From Euryarchaeota archaeon UBA126 (GTDB lineage Archaea; Thermoplasmatota; Poseidoniia; Poseidoniales; Thalassarchaeaceae): DNA of 31,546 nucleotides. Below, in pieces: positions 1 to 7,712 of this stretch (its first letter is position 1; each line of letters opens with the position of its first letter). Under the pieces are notes generated by a model. The model saw only the letters and a list, made by a program, of their open reading frames with translations, searched no databases and was not told the DNA's origin. The translations under genes and the position numbers were made by a program. The DNA lies in assembly GCA_002497025.1 (NCBI GenBank), contig DAMG01000064.1:1-31546 (forward strand), given 5' to 3'.

Positions 1-3000
1 CACTCTACTGGTTTACGAGCGGTTTCATTAGTTACTTCTGGGCTATCTTCTTGCGTAATTTTTGAGAATGGCTCTGTTGGTTGTTGGGGTAACAAGTACA
101 CAGTTTTCTCGGATAATGGTGCTGTTACAGGAAATGTCCATCTTATCGATTTAGGTGCTAATGTTGGCGCCATCATGCTCGATGGTATCGGTTCTCACAC
201 ATGTGCAGTAACCGACAATGGTTCTATGCAATGTTGGGGAGTCAATACTCATGGTCAGTTAGGCGATGGAACCTGTTCTTCGACGATTAATTCGGATTGT
301 GTCGCGGAGAATATTTTCCCAGGTGAAGGAGACTCAACTGTTCATGTGAACCTGACTTCTGGACTTACGGTAATCGCAGCAGCGACGAGTTCTGATTCTA
401 CTTGTGCACTATTATCCGATGACTCATTGCACTGCTGGGGTGCTCAGTCTGGCGAGTTTGATAATACAACTGACCCACTTCTCAACCCTTACCAATTGAC
501 ATTTTCCGATGGTGCTCATATCGCATATACAGAGCAGGACTTTGACGGAGATGGAGTCCGTAATTTCTTCGACACGCATCAGACTGGCGATAACGATGGT
601 GACGGGACTGTTGATTCAGAAGACGATTATCCAAACAACCCCGCAAGATGGGCAGATTGTGACGAGGGTCAATATGGTCGATTGGCATGTATTGATGCGT
701 CCGCCGGTAATTCAGCATCGGGTATCACTTTGGTCCAGACCGAGTGCCAGCCAGGAACTTTCCAACCATTCACGGGCCAAACTTCCTGTCTTGATGCATC
801 CGCTGGTCATTATGTAGATTCATCGGCATCGCAGAATCAGACACAATGTGCGATTGGTTATTCAAATACTCAAATAGGGCAATCATCTTGCTCTCCGGCT
901 CCTGCGGGTTCCTATGTTAATCCAGCAGGTGGTGACGCTGGTTCAAGCAACACAACAGCCGTGGAACTATCAGCGATGAGTGCGAATTATTCCGCTTCGA
1001 TTTCAGGAGGTTCAGATAGTATAGACGTATTTTCTCTTAATCTATCTAGAACAACATGGTTCACAGCAAACCTAACATCTCCTGCTGGGCAGAATTATGA
1101 TATTGAATTGTTAAATTCTACCTTCCAAGTAATCGATACATCTTCTACCAATGGCTCGGATCAAGTATCTACAGCCCCTGCAAATAATTCAAGTGGAATG
1201 TATTACATCAGAATTAGCTATTCATCTGGATTCAATAACTCAGACGACTATAACCTAGTTGTCAACTTGAGATCAACAAGTTCGTCAGCAACACAAGTAG
1301 GTTCTACGGCGATAAATATCGATGCTGAACACGGTATAGAAACTACATCATGTTCTTCAGGAACTTGGCAGGGTCAAACCGGTTCAACATCCTGTAATCA
1401 GGCGTCACCTGGTCACTATGTTTACGCAACAGGTGCATCATCTCAGACAGCCTGTTCTCCTGGATATTACCAACCTAATTCCGGACAAACAGGTTGCATC
1501 ATTGCGTCTTCGGGTTACTTCGTGGCATATCCGGCCTCAACTTCACAAACAGCAGCAGGGCCTGGCCATTATGTCAACGGAACAGGGTCGACATCTCAGA
1601 CTCAATGTACAATTGGAACCTATCAACCATCTTCAGCCCAGACTACCTGTTTTGCAGCAAGTCCAGGATATTATGTTCCTGTGACTGGTCAAGCCAATCA
1701 GACAATCTGTAATGGAGGAACCTACCAACCAAACTCAGGCCAGAGAGAATGCATAAACGCAGACCCAGGTCATTTTGTCCCAAATCAAGGAGCAACCAAT
1801 CAAACTCAATGTTCTATTGGCACCTATCAACCACTCTCCGGCCAATGGTTCTGCCAAAATGCAGACCCGGGTCATTATGTCGATGATGTGGGTTCGAGTT
1901 CCCAAACTCCGTGCTTAATGGGAGAATATCAACCAGCTAGTGGCCAGACTAGTTGCCTAACAACATCCGCTGGATATTATACTAATTCATCCGGTTCAAT
2001 CAATCAACAACCCTGCCTTCCCGGGAACTATCAACCATTTTCTGGCCAAGCAGAGTGTTTCCAAGCCGAACCTGGAAACTACGTAGACACTCTTGCTGCA
2101 ATTGCCCAAATTCCTTGTCCAGCAGGTTCTTACAACCCCTATAATCAGGCAGATGAAGCAACTGATTGTATGCTTGCAGACCCAGGCCATTTCGTGGCTC
2201 TAGAAGGCTCTATTGCTCAGGATGAATGCAACCCTGGTAGTTTTGCCTCCACTCCAGGACAAATCGCCTGCGATGCCGCATCTCCTGGATATTACGTACC
2301 GAATTCAGCTTCCAATGCACAATTACCGTGTTCTTTTGGAACTTGGCAGGGTTCTCAAGGTTCAACTGGCTGTGATACAGCCGACCCCGGATACTACGTT
2401 GATACGGAAGCGGCTTCAACGCAGACAGCATGCTTCGCGGGAACCTACAATCCAAACGCCAGCTCAGTAAATTCTGCAGATTGCATTGCCGCTGATGCTG
2501 GAAGTTACGTGGCAAATTCTGGCTCGGCCGAACAACTTCTTTGCCCAGTAGGAACCTATCAACCGGCACCAGGCCAGTCCAGTTGTATCGATGCGGACTT
2601 TGGCTATCATGTTCCAAACGAAGGCTCTACAGGCCAAATTGGCTGTTCCATGGGTTCCTATCAGGGGCAGAGAGGAGGGACACTATGCAACCCCGCAGAT
2701 CCAGGGTACTATGTCGACTCGCACTTTGCCTCTTCTCAAACTGCCTGTCTAGCGGGAACTTACAACCCTTCTACTGGCTCTACCTCGTCAAATGATTGCA
2801 TGGATGCGAACCCCGGATACTTTGTAGAAAACATAGGTTCAGGCTCACAGCAAGCCTGTGATTACGGCTACTATCAACCAAATAGTGGCGGGTCGAGCTG
2901 TTTGATGGCCGACCCAGGTCATTACGTAGATACGCAAGCCGCCAATGCTCAAATTCCCTGTGAGGCAGGAACATTCAACTCCAACCCAGGGTCAACTACT

Positions 3001-4347
3001 GGGTTTGCTTGCTTAGATTCGGAACCAGGAAACTACGTCCCGGATCCTGCCTCTCCCGCACAATTACCTTGTGAGGAGGGTAGTTACCAAAATCAAAGGA
3101 AACAAACCGAATGCAGATTAGCTAGCTTGGGCTACTTCGTGAATACCACCGGAGCAATATCTCAGACGGCAGCACCTCAGGATTACTACATAGACATCGA
3201 AGGCGCTACTGAGCCGTTGCCGTGTCCAGAAGGCCGAATTACTTTGGTTGACGGATCTGATGATGTTGAGGACTGTCGCCAAGATTACGAGGGAGATAGA
3301 ACTCCTGATTTCCTTGATGAAGACGACGACAATGATGGCATAATCGACCACATAGATCAATGCGACTATGGTCTACTGAATTGGATTAGTACAAAATCCA
3401 ACGATTGGGATCAAGATGGCTGCGAGGATACTATAGAAGATAGTGATGACGATAATGACGGATTTTCCGATGCAGAAGATCATCTCCCCTTGGACCCAAC
3501 AGAGTGGTTGGACACTGATGGTGACGGAATAGGAGATAATGCAGACACAGATGACGATGGCGATGGTATTCCAGATGTTGAAGAACTTAAGCTAGGATTA
3601 AATCCGCTTGTAGCTGATTATGATGGCGATGGTTACAATGACAGCGTCGATGCTTTCCCCAAAGATCCAACAGAATGGGAGGATACTGATGGTGATGGGA
3701 CGGGCGATAATTCTGACAAATTCCCTACAGTGAAGTTTTACCAAACCTATGGGCAGGCAGCGGTTCATCTGGTTATCGGTTTCATTATCCTTGGAGTGAT
3801 TGGATTTAGCGTACGAATGGGTATTGGTGGCCGTTCGGAGAATGCCGAGGCCGATGATAGCACTCACGAGATTCGCGAAATCGCCGGAGTAGAAGTTAGA
3901 GTATCGGCTGAGGACCGAATGTTTGACGAAAATACGGAAATACAAGAGGAAAGTGTGCCTAAACCTCTACCAGACGAAACTCCATCCACTACAATGTTCG
4001 ACTTACAAGCAGCAGAACAGACAGTGGCAGAATCAATGGATGAATCAATTTCTGAACAAGTTGGAATGGATTTAACTCATGAGGCTGAGGTACAGGAGGA
4101 GGCGCTTACGGAATCCCATGATGCCTCACAACCTACTGAAGAAATTGAGGAATTAGACCTTGACAGTCTTCTAGCAACCACACCACCGCCTGCTCCGAAA
4201 ATCGAAGCGCCTCCAGATGCTCAAGTCAACGAACACGGGCAGAAAGTTTGGCGAGATGCCAATGGAGATGTTTGGGTACAAAACCCGGATGGAAGTCTAC
4301 TCAAGCATAACGTCTTGACGGGTGCTTGGGAACCTTACGAACAGTGA
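1..4347 (+). CDS. Giant surface protein, RCC1/TSP3/PPC/Cys-rich repeat mosaic (5' end missing)
   Basis: The frame is open from base 1, so the gene begins upstream; at least 1448 residues are present. In order: three RCC1-like units (motifs such as CWGVNTHGQLGDG, 1-470); a short Asp-rich TSP3-like calcium-binding stretch (about 535-640); a long array of about 20 Cys-rich repeats (745-3276) interrupted by a PPC-like beta domain (about 950-1272); further TSP3-like repeats rich in DxDGDG (about 3280-3720); one membrane helix (about 3757-3825); then an acidic, Pro-containing cytoplasmic tail ending in a Trp-rich segment (GDVWVQNPDG, GAWEPYEQ). This layout indicates an exported protein anchored by its C-terminus with most of its mass outside the cell. 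The role is likely binding or adhesion, or scavenging of polymers, but no catalytic motif was seen. Large TSP3-containing anchored proteins of this kind are typical of Marine Group II. Family assignments are by eye. Confidence 0.85.
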   Translation, partial: HSTGLRAVSLVTSGLSSCVIFENGSVGCWGNKYTVFSDNGAVTGNVHLIDLGANVGAIMLDGIGSHTCAVTDNGSMQCWGVNTHGQLGDGTCSSTINSDCVAENIFPGEGDSTVHVNLTSGLTVIAAATSSDSTCALLSDDSLHCWGAQSGEFDNTTDPLLNPYQLTFSDGAHIAYTEQDFDGDGVRNFFDTHQTGDNDGDGTVDSEDDYPNNPARWADCDEGQYGRLACIDASAGNSASGITLVQTECQPGTFQPFTGQTSCLDASAGHYVDSSASQNQTQCAIGYSNTQIGQSSCSPAPAGSYVNPAGGDAGSSNTTAVELSAMSANYSASISGGSDSIDVFSLNLSRTTWFTANLTSPAGQNYDIELLNSTFQVIDTSSTNGSDQVSTAPANNSSGMYYIRISYSSGFNNSDDYNLVVNLRSTSSSATQVGSTAINIDAEHGIETTSCSSGTWQGQTGSTSCNQASPGHYVYATGASSQTACSPGYYQPNSGQTGCIIASSGYFVAYPASTSQTAAGPGHYVNGTGSTSQTQCTIGTYQPSSAQTTCFAASPGYYVPVTGQANQTICNGGTYQPNSGQRECINADPGHFVPNQGATNQTQCSIGTYQPLSGQWFCQNADPGHYVDDVGSSSQTPCLMGEYQPASGQTSCLTTSAGYYTNSSGSINQQPCLPGNYQPFSGQAECFQAEPGNYVDTLAAIAQIPCPAGSYNPYNQADEATDCMLADPGHFVALEGSIAQDECNPGSFASTPGQIACDAASPGYYVPNSASNAQLPCSFGTWQGSQGSTGCDTADPGYYVDTEAASTQTACFAGTYNPNASSVNSADCIAADAGSYVANSGSAEQLLCPVGTYQPAPGQSSCIDADFGYHVPNEGSTGQIGCSMGSYQGQRGGTLCNPADPGYYVDSHFASSQTACLAGTYNPSTGSTSSNDCMDANPGYFVENIGSGSQQACDYGYYQPNSGGSSCLMADPGHYVDTQAANAQIPCEAGTFNSNPGSTTGFACLDSEPGNYVPDPASPAQLPCEEGSYQNQRKQTECRLASLGYFVNTTGAISQTAAPQDYYIDIEGATEPLPCPEGRITLVDGSDDVEDCRQDYEGDRTPDFLDEDDDNDGIIDHIDQCDYGLLNWISTKSNDWDQDGCEDTIEDSDDDNDGFSDAEDHLPLDPTEWLDTDGDGIGDNADTDDDGDGIPDVEELKLGLNPLVADYDGDGYNDSVDAFPKDPTEWEDTDGDGTGDNSDKFPTVKFYQTYGQAAVHLVIGFIILGVIGFSVRMGIGGRSENAEADDSTHEIREIAGVEVRVSAEDRMFDENTEIQEESVPKPLPDETPSTTMFDLQAAEQTVAESMDESISEQVGMDLTHEAEVQEEALTESHDASQPTEEIEELDLDSLLATTPPPAPKIEAPPDAQVNEHGQKVWRDANGDVWVQNPDGSLLKHNVLTGAWEPYEQ
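745..3276 (+). repeat. About 20 tandem Cys-rich repeats (GCC2/GCC3-like) inside the giant surface protein
   Basis: The protein repeats a unit of about 33-37 residues (roughly 100-110 bp) with consensus C-x-x-G-x-Y-Q-P-x-S-G-Q-x-x-C-x-x-A-D-P-G-x-Y-V, followed by a Gly/Ser/Gln-rich linker. The two cysteines are about 11-15 residues apart and probably form a disulfide in each unit. The consensus resembles the GCC2/GCC3 (ephrin-receptor-like) domain. Units differ clearly in DNA sequence, so the array is old rather than freshly amplified. The second unit is followed by an inserted PPC-like domain, and one unit after it has a doubled PGHYV segment without a cysteine. Confidence 0.85.
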
Positions 4348-4379
4348 GCTTCCGATTAATTGCATGAAGGGTTGGATTA

Positions 4380-4398
4380 GTCGCATTGATAATGCGAC
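4380..4398. promoter_or_regulatory. Perfect inverted repeat upstream of sodN (candidate operator)
   Basis: The site reads gtcgcatt-gat-aatgcgac: two perfect 8-base arms around a 3-base spacer, ending 30 bases before the sodN ATG. It is not followed by a T-run, so it does not look like a terminator of the upstream gene. A weak AT-rich TATA-like stretch (gattaattgc) lies about 20-27 bases upstream, which would put the repeat near the transcription start. That position would suit a metal- or redox-responsive repressor. This is an inference. Confidence 0.45.
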
Positions 4399-4418
4399 AC
4401 CTAATGCGGTTATTCGAA

Positions 4419-4423
4419 GGTGA
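4419..4423 (+). promoter_or_regulatory. Shine-Dalgarno of sodN that decides its start
   Basis: GGTGA lies 5 bases before the ATG at 4429 and matches the archaeal anti-SD. The in-frame GTG at 4420 overlaps this site and is therefore unlikely to be the start. Confidence 0.6.
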
Positions 4424-4428
4424 GTCAA

Positions 4429-4887
4429 ATGACAGAGAATGACAACGAATTTATCCAAACTATCGAAGCTAGTGCACACTGCGACGGTCCTTGTGGAGTC
4501 TACGACCCTGCAAGTGCAAGAGTTGCCGCTGAGGCGGTCCAATCAATGACCAAGAAGATGGCGACTCTTGCTGAAAACCATGGCTCGGACTGTGGAACTG
4601 CAAGCTACATCAACACAATGAGCCGCTATGCTGCAATCAAGGAAGAAGAAGCACAAAAGTGCAAGGACGAATTATTGGTACTTTGGACTGACTACTTCAA
4701 GCCTCAACATCTTGAAACAATCCCTGACCTACACGATACGTTCTGGCAAGCTGCAAAACTCTGCTCGGCATGCAAAGTCGAAGTCTCAGAGCAACATGCT
4801 CAGGAATTGATGGATGCGGTTGAATCAATCCACCACATGTTCTGGGGTACCAAGGGCCGTGAAGACCCATGGATTCGCGCTTCCTGA
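4429..4887 (+). CDS. sodN: Nickel superoxide dismutase precursor
   Basis: Converts superoxide to oxygen and hydrogen peroxide with a nickel centre. The Ni-hook HCDGPCGVYDP is present: after propeptide removal His becomes residue 1 and Cys2 and Cys6 bind nickel. From the ATG at 4429 the protein has 152 residues with a 16-residue propeptide ending in Ala before that His; the rest is an all-helical NiSOD-sized body (about 136 residues in the mature form). The hook has Gly where many bacterial enzymes have Leu. The next gene is the maturation protease SodX, overlapping by 19 bases, which confirms the assignment. An inverted repeat upstream may control expression. NiSOD is common in marine bacteria and lets cells save iron; here it sits in an archaeal context, so ancient transfer is plausible. 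Confidence 0.95.
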   Translation: MTENDNEFIQTIEASAHCDGPCGVYDPASARVAAEAVQSMTKKMATLAENHGSDCGTASYINTMSRYAAIKEEEAQKCKDELLVLWTDYFKPQHLETIPDLHDTFWQAAKLCSACKVEVSEQHAQELMDAVESIHHMFWGTKGREDPWIRAS

Positions 4888-5165
4888 ATGTCGTCGTAAA
4901 TGGCGACTCAATGTGGCCTACACTCAAGCAGGGTAGCACTGCTAAGTTTGAGAGAATCGACTCAAACTTAGTAGCAGTGGGGCAAATAGTATTGTTAGAT
5001 CATCCATTCCGGCCTAATCTAAGGATAATAAAACGAGTTCAATCCATAGGAGATAGTCGATTATTCCTTGTTGGTGACAACCCAGACCCAACGGCTAGTG
5101 AGGATAGTCACAACTTTGGGGAAGTTGATGTATCCTCAGTCATCGCTGTTTTAGTCCCACAATAG
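4869..5165 (+). CDS. sodX: NiSOD maturation protease (S26 signal-peptidase-like)
   Basis: A 98-residue peptidase of the signal peptidase I / S24-S26 fold that removes the SodN propeptide so that the N-terminal His can bind nickel. The nucleophile motif GDSMWPTL holds Ser14; the general-base Lys is Lys55 in LRIIKRV; the later conserved box is VGDNPDPTASEDS with the Asp-Ser pair and FG after it (residues 68-84). There is no membrane helix, unlike signal peptidase I, which fits action on a cytoplasmic precursor. The start codon lies within the end of sodN (19-base overlap), so translation is probably coupled. The stop is only 2 bases from the convergent fabH stop. Confidence 0.92.
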   Translation: MDSRFLNVVVNGDSMWPTLKQGSTAKFERIDSNLVAVGQIVLLDHPFRPNLRIIKRVQSIGDSRLFLVGDNPDPTASEDSHNFGEVDVSSVIAVLVPQ

Positions 5166-5167
5166 GC

Positions 5168-6148
5168 TTAGAATTGGATGACATTAGCTCCCCATGCTAA
5201 ACCACCACCAAATGCAGCGGTAACCACTAGAGATCCTGGGCCAATCAGACCCTCATCCATCGCTTCACGCATGGCGATTGGTACACTTGCACCGGCAGTG
5301 TTTCCGTACTTGTGCAAATTTGTGAATGTCCTTTCCATTGGCAGGCCAAGTTTTTCCATTCCTGTTTTGATAATATTGATATTGGCCTGATGAGGGATTA
5401 CTAAGTCTACTTCATCGAGACTTTTTCCAACCCGTTCCAGTGCGCTAAGTACCGCTTGTGGAAAGGCCTCGATGGCGAAGTTCCAAACCGCTCTACCGTC
5501 CATGTGGAAGTATTGCATTCCTTCCTCGAAATTATCACTCGGAATTGGAACTCTAACTCCACCTGCTGGAATTTCGATTACACCCGAGCCGCTACCATCA
5601 CTTGTTAGCCAAGAGCCCAAGACGCCTTTTCCATCTTCCACCTCACCTAGAACAGCCGCCCCTGCTCCGTCACCAAATAGAACGCAGGTGGTTCTGTCTT
5701 GCCAATTTAGAATGCGAGAATAGATTTCAGATCCGACCACTAGAACCTTGTCGTAGCCGGGAGTTCCAGCAAAGCGAGCGCCAACATCAAGCGCGTAAAC
5801 CCATCCTGCACAAACCGCATTGATGTCGAAGGCCCCACAATCAGAACAACCCAATTTTTCCTGAATAATTCCCGCTGTCGAGGAAAGTGGAACATCAGGG
5901 GATGAGGTTGCGAGTATTACCAAATCTATGTCGTCTGGAGTTAATCCAGCATCATCCAGAGCCCTCTTACATGCTTCTACAGCTAGATCTGAAGTGTGCG
6001 TATCTTTGTCAGCGATTCGTCGCCTTTTCATTCCAGTTTTGGTGGTTATCCACTCATCGCTGGTCTCAACGATTTCCGCCCAATCCTCATTACTCATTTC
6101 GTGAGGAGGCACGTATGAACCGAGTCCAATAATTCCCACAGAGGCCAT
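5168..6148 (-). CDS. fabH: Beta-ketoacyl-ACP synthase III (KAS III / FabH-like)
   Basis: A 326-residue thiolase-fold condensing enzyme, the usual size for bacterial FabH. The catalytic triad is intact: Cys113 in NAVCAGWVYAL, His253 in IPHQANINII and Asn283 in KYGNTAGAS; the C-terminal FGGGLAWGA is typical of FabH. Family chemistry: condenses an acyl-CoA starter with malonyl-ACP or a related nucleophile. It is the last gene of the six-gene minus-strand operon, 47 bases after the ALDH stop. Archaea usually lack a full ACP-dependent fatty acid synthase, and no ACP or other fab gene is visible here except the FabG-like SDR of the same operon. It may serve a dedicated pathway (starter condensation or acyl transfer) rather than membrane lipids. 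It is not the archaeal HMG-CoA synthase relative by its motifs, though this cannot be fully excluded. Confidence 0.88.
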   Translation of the reverse strand: MASVGIIGLGSYVPPHEMSNEDWAEIVETSDEWITTKTGMKRRRIADKDTHTSDLAVEACKRALDDAGLTPDDIDLVILATSSPDVPLSSTAGIIQEKLGCSDCGAFDINAVCAGWVYALDVGARFAGTPGYDKVLVVGSEIYSRILNWQDRTTCVLFGDGAGAAVLGEVEDGKGVLGSWLTSDGSGSGVIEIPAGGVRVPIPSDNFEEGMQYFHMDGRAVWNFAIEAFPQAVLSALERVGKSLDEVDLVIPHQANINIIKTGMEKLGLPMERTFTNLHKYGNTAGASVPIAMREAMDEGLIGPGSLVVTAAFGGGLAWGANVIQF

Positions 6149-6195
6149 ATTCTAATGCGTCACGCGAGCGAACTCACATTTCACAGTTGATGTTT

Positions 6196-7710
6196 TCAAT
6201 CGTGCTTGAGGCAGATGTTCATTGGTTCTGAGAAAAAGCCGAGACTCCAACGTCCACCTTCTCTTCCGACTCCACTATCCTTGACTCCACCAAATGGAAC
6301 TCTCAAATCTCGGTGTAGCCAAGTATTGACCCAAACCATGCCAGTGTCAATATTCTCAGCAACTCTTTGTCCCCTTTCCAGGTCACGAGTCCAAATACTT
6401 CCTGCCAAACCATAGCGGGTGTTATTTGCAATCGCAATTGCTTCTTCTTCGCTCTCAAAACGATGTATGGTTACAACAGGTCCGAAGATTTCCTCAGTTG
6501 TGCATCGAGCATCTGTCGCTACACCTGAAATGACGGTGGGGGCCAGCCAATTGCCATGTTCAAACTCTTTTGGAAGACAGGGATATCCTCCTGTGAGTAT
6601 CTCGCCGCCCTCCTCCTTTGCCAACTCGACATAACTTTCCACTTTCGCGAGATGGTCTGCTGAAATCAATGCCCCTAATTGGGTAGATTCATCTGAAGGG
6701 TCACCGATTTTCATTGATTCAACTGAATTGACAAAAGCTTCAACAAATTCGTCGTAAATTCCAGATTGGACAAGAATTCTAGAACCACATAGGCACACTT
6801 GGCCTTGGTTTAGGAATGCGGCTCTAGTGACTCCTTCGACGGTTTTCTCCATCTCACAGTCGTCGAAAACTATGCTTGCATTCTTACCGCCTAATTCTAG
6901 ACTGAGTTTCTTGAACATTGGACTGGCAGCGGCGGCGACCTTGGCTCCGGTAGCTGTTCCTCCTGTGAATGAGACAAGGTCGACATCAGGATGAGATGTT
7001 AGTGGTCCACCAGCGCCCATTCCATCTCCATGAACTAGGTTGACCACTCCTTTTGGAAGACCTACCTCATGAATAGTTTCCATAAGTAAATCTGCAGTCA
7101 TTGGAGTTAATTCACTGGGCTTACAAACAACTGTATTACCCATTCCGATAGCTGGAGCGACCTTCCAACTTAGCAGGTATAATGGAAGATTCCATGGAGT
7201 GATCAATGCACCAACACCTACCGGTTTTGGAACAACGATATTTGTCGCATCCTCCATCTCAAAGCGTTCTCTTTGACCTGCGTGAGTTTCTCGAATTAAT
7301 CCTGCAAAGAATCGGAAATTAGCTACTGAACGGTAGGCATCTACTGCACGCGCTAAGGATATTGGTTTGCCAGTATCTTTGCTTTCAAGTGCGGCGATAT
7401 CTTCGTATTTTGATTCTAGAGCATCAGCGATTTTATCTAACCATTCAGCTCTTTCTGCATGGCTAAGCCGACCCCATGATGGCTGAGCCTTTTTCGCCGC
7501 CGAAACCGCATGATCAACATCTACTTGTGTCGAAAGTGGAACTCTTCCAAATCGCTCACCAGTTGCTGGTTTTAGCAAGTTCATCCACTGGTCGTTAGAG
7601 TGACAGACAAACTCACCATCTATGTAATTGCGGAGATCTCGAGGTTCACTACCAACAGGGTCTCGTTCACAAGGAGTACAACCTGATTCACAGCACTTTC
7701 CAGGGTCCAA
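6196..7710 (-). CDS. Aldehyde dehydrogenase, ALDH8 / 2-aminomuconic semialdehyde dehydrogenase-like, with Cys-rich N-terminus
   Basis: NAD(P)-dependent oxidation of an aldehyde to an acid. Active-site residues are all present: Asn173 (TPWNLP), Glu272 (LELGGKN), catalytic Cys306 (NQGQVCLCGSR) and the EEIFGPVV motif. From memory the C-terminal half resembles human ALDH8A1 and bacterial 2-hydroxy/2-aminomuconic semialdehyde dehydrogenases more than glycine-betaine or succinate-semialdehyde enzymes; the precise substrate is not proven. The start is a TTG at 7710, supported by an SD GGAGAG (7717-7722) 6 bases upstream and by absence of another start before the fold begins. It adds about 25 residues with the motif CCESGCTPC, a possible metal-binding knuckle not part of ordinary ALDHs. 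It follows the asparaginase-like gene after 2 bases and precedes fabH. Confidence 0.9.
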   Translation of the reverse strand: MDPGKCCESGCTPCERDPVGSEPRDLRNYIDGEFVCHSNDQWMNLLKPATGERFGRVPLSTQVDVDHAVSAAKKAQPSWGRLSHAERAEWLDKIADALESKYEDIAALESKDTGKPISLARAVDAYRSVANFRFFAGLIRETHAGQRERFEMEDATNIVVPKPVGVGALITPWNLPLYLLSWKVAPAIGMGNTVVCKPSELTPMTADLLMETIHEVGLPKGVVNLVHGDGMGAGGPLTSHPDVDLVSFTGGTATGAKVAAAASPMFKKLSLELGGKNASIVFDDCEMEKTVEGVTRAAFLNQGQVCLCGSRILVQSGIYDEFVEAFVNSVESMKIGDPSDESTQLGALISADHLAKVESYVELAKEEGGEILTGGYPCLPKEFEHGNWLAPTVISGVATDARCTTEEIFGPVVTIHRFESEEEAIAIANNTRYGLAGSIWTRDLERGQRVAENIDTGMVWVNTWLHRDLRVPFGGVKDSGVGREGGRWSLGFFSEPMNICLKHD

Positions 7711-7712
7711 AA

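Noticed and set aside
2210..2617. 135-codon frame on the minus strand inside the giant repeat protein
   Set aside because: It arises from the repetitive coding sequence on the plus strand, is basic and shows no domain.
745..3276. Regular spacing reminiscent of a CRISPR-like or tandem DNA repeat
   Set aside because: The periodicity is in the protein; DNA units differ widely and there are no identical short repeats with unique spacers.
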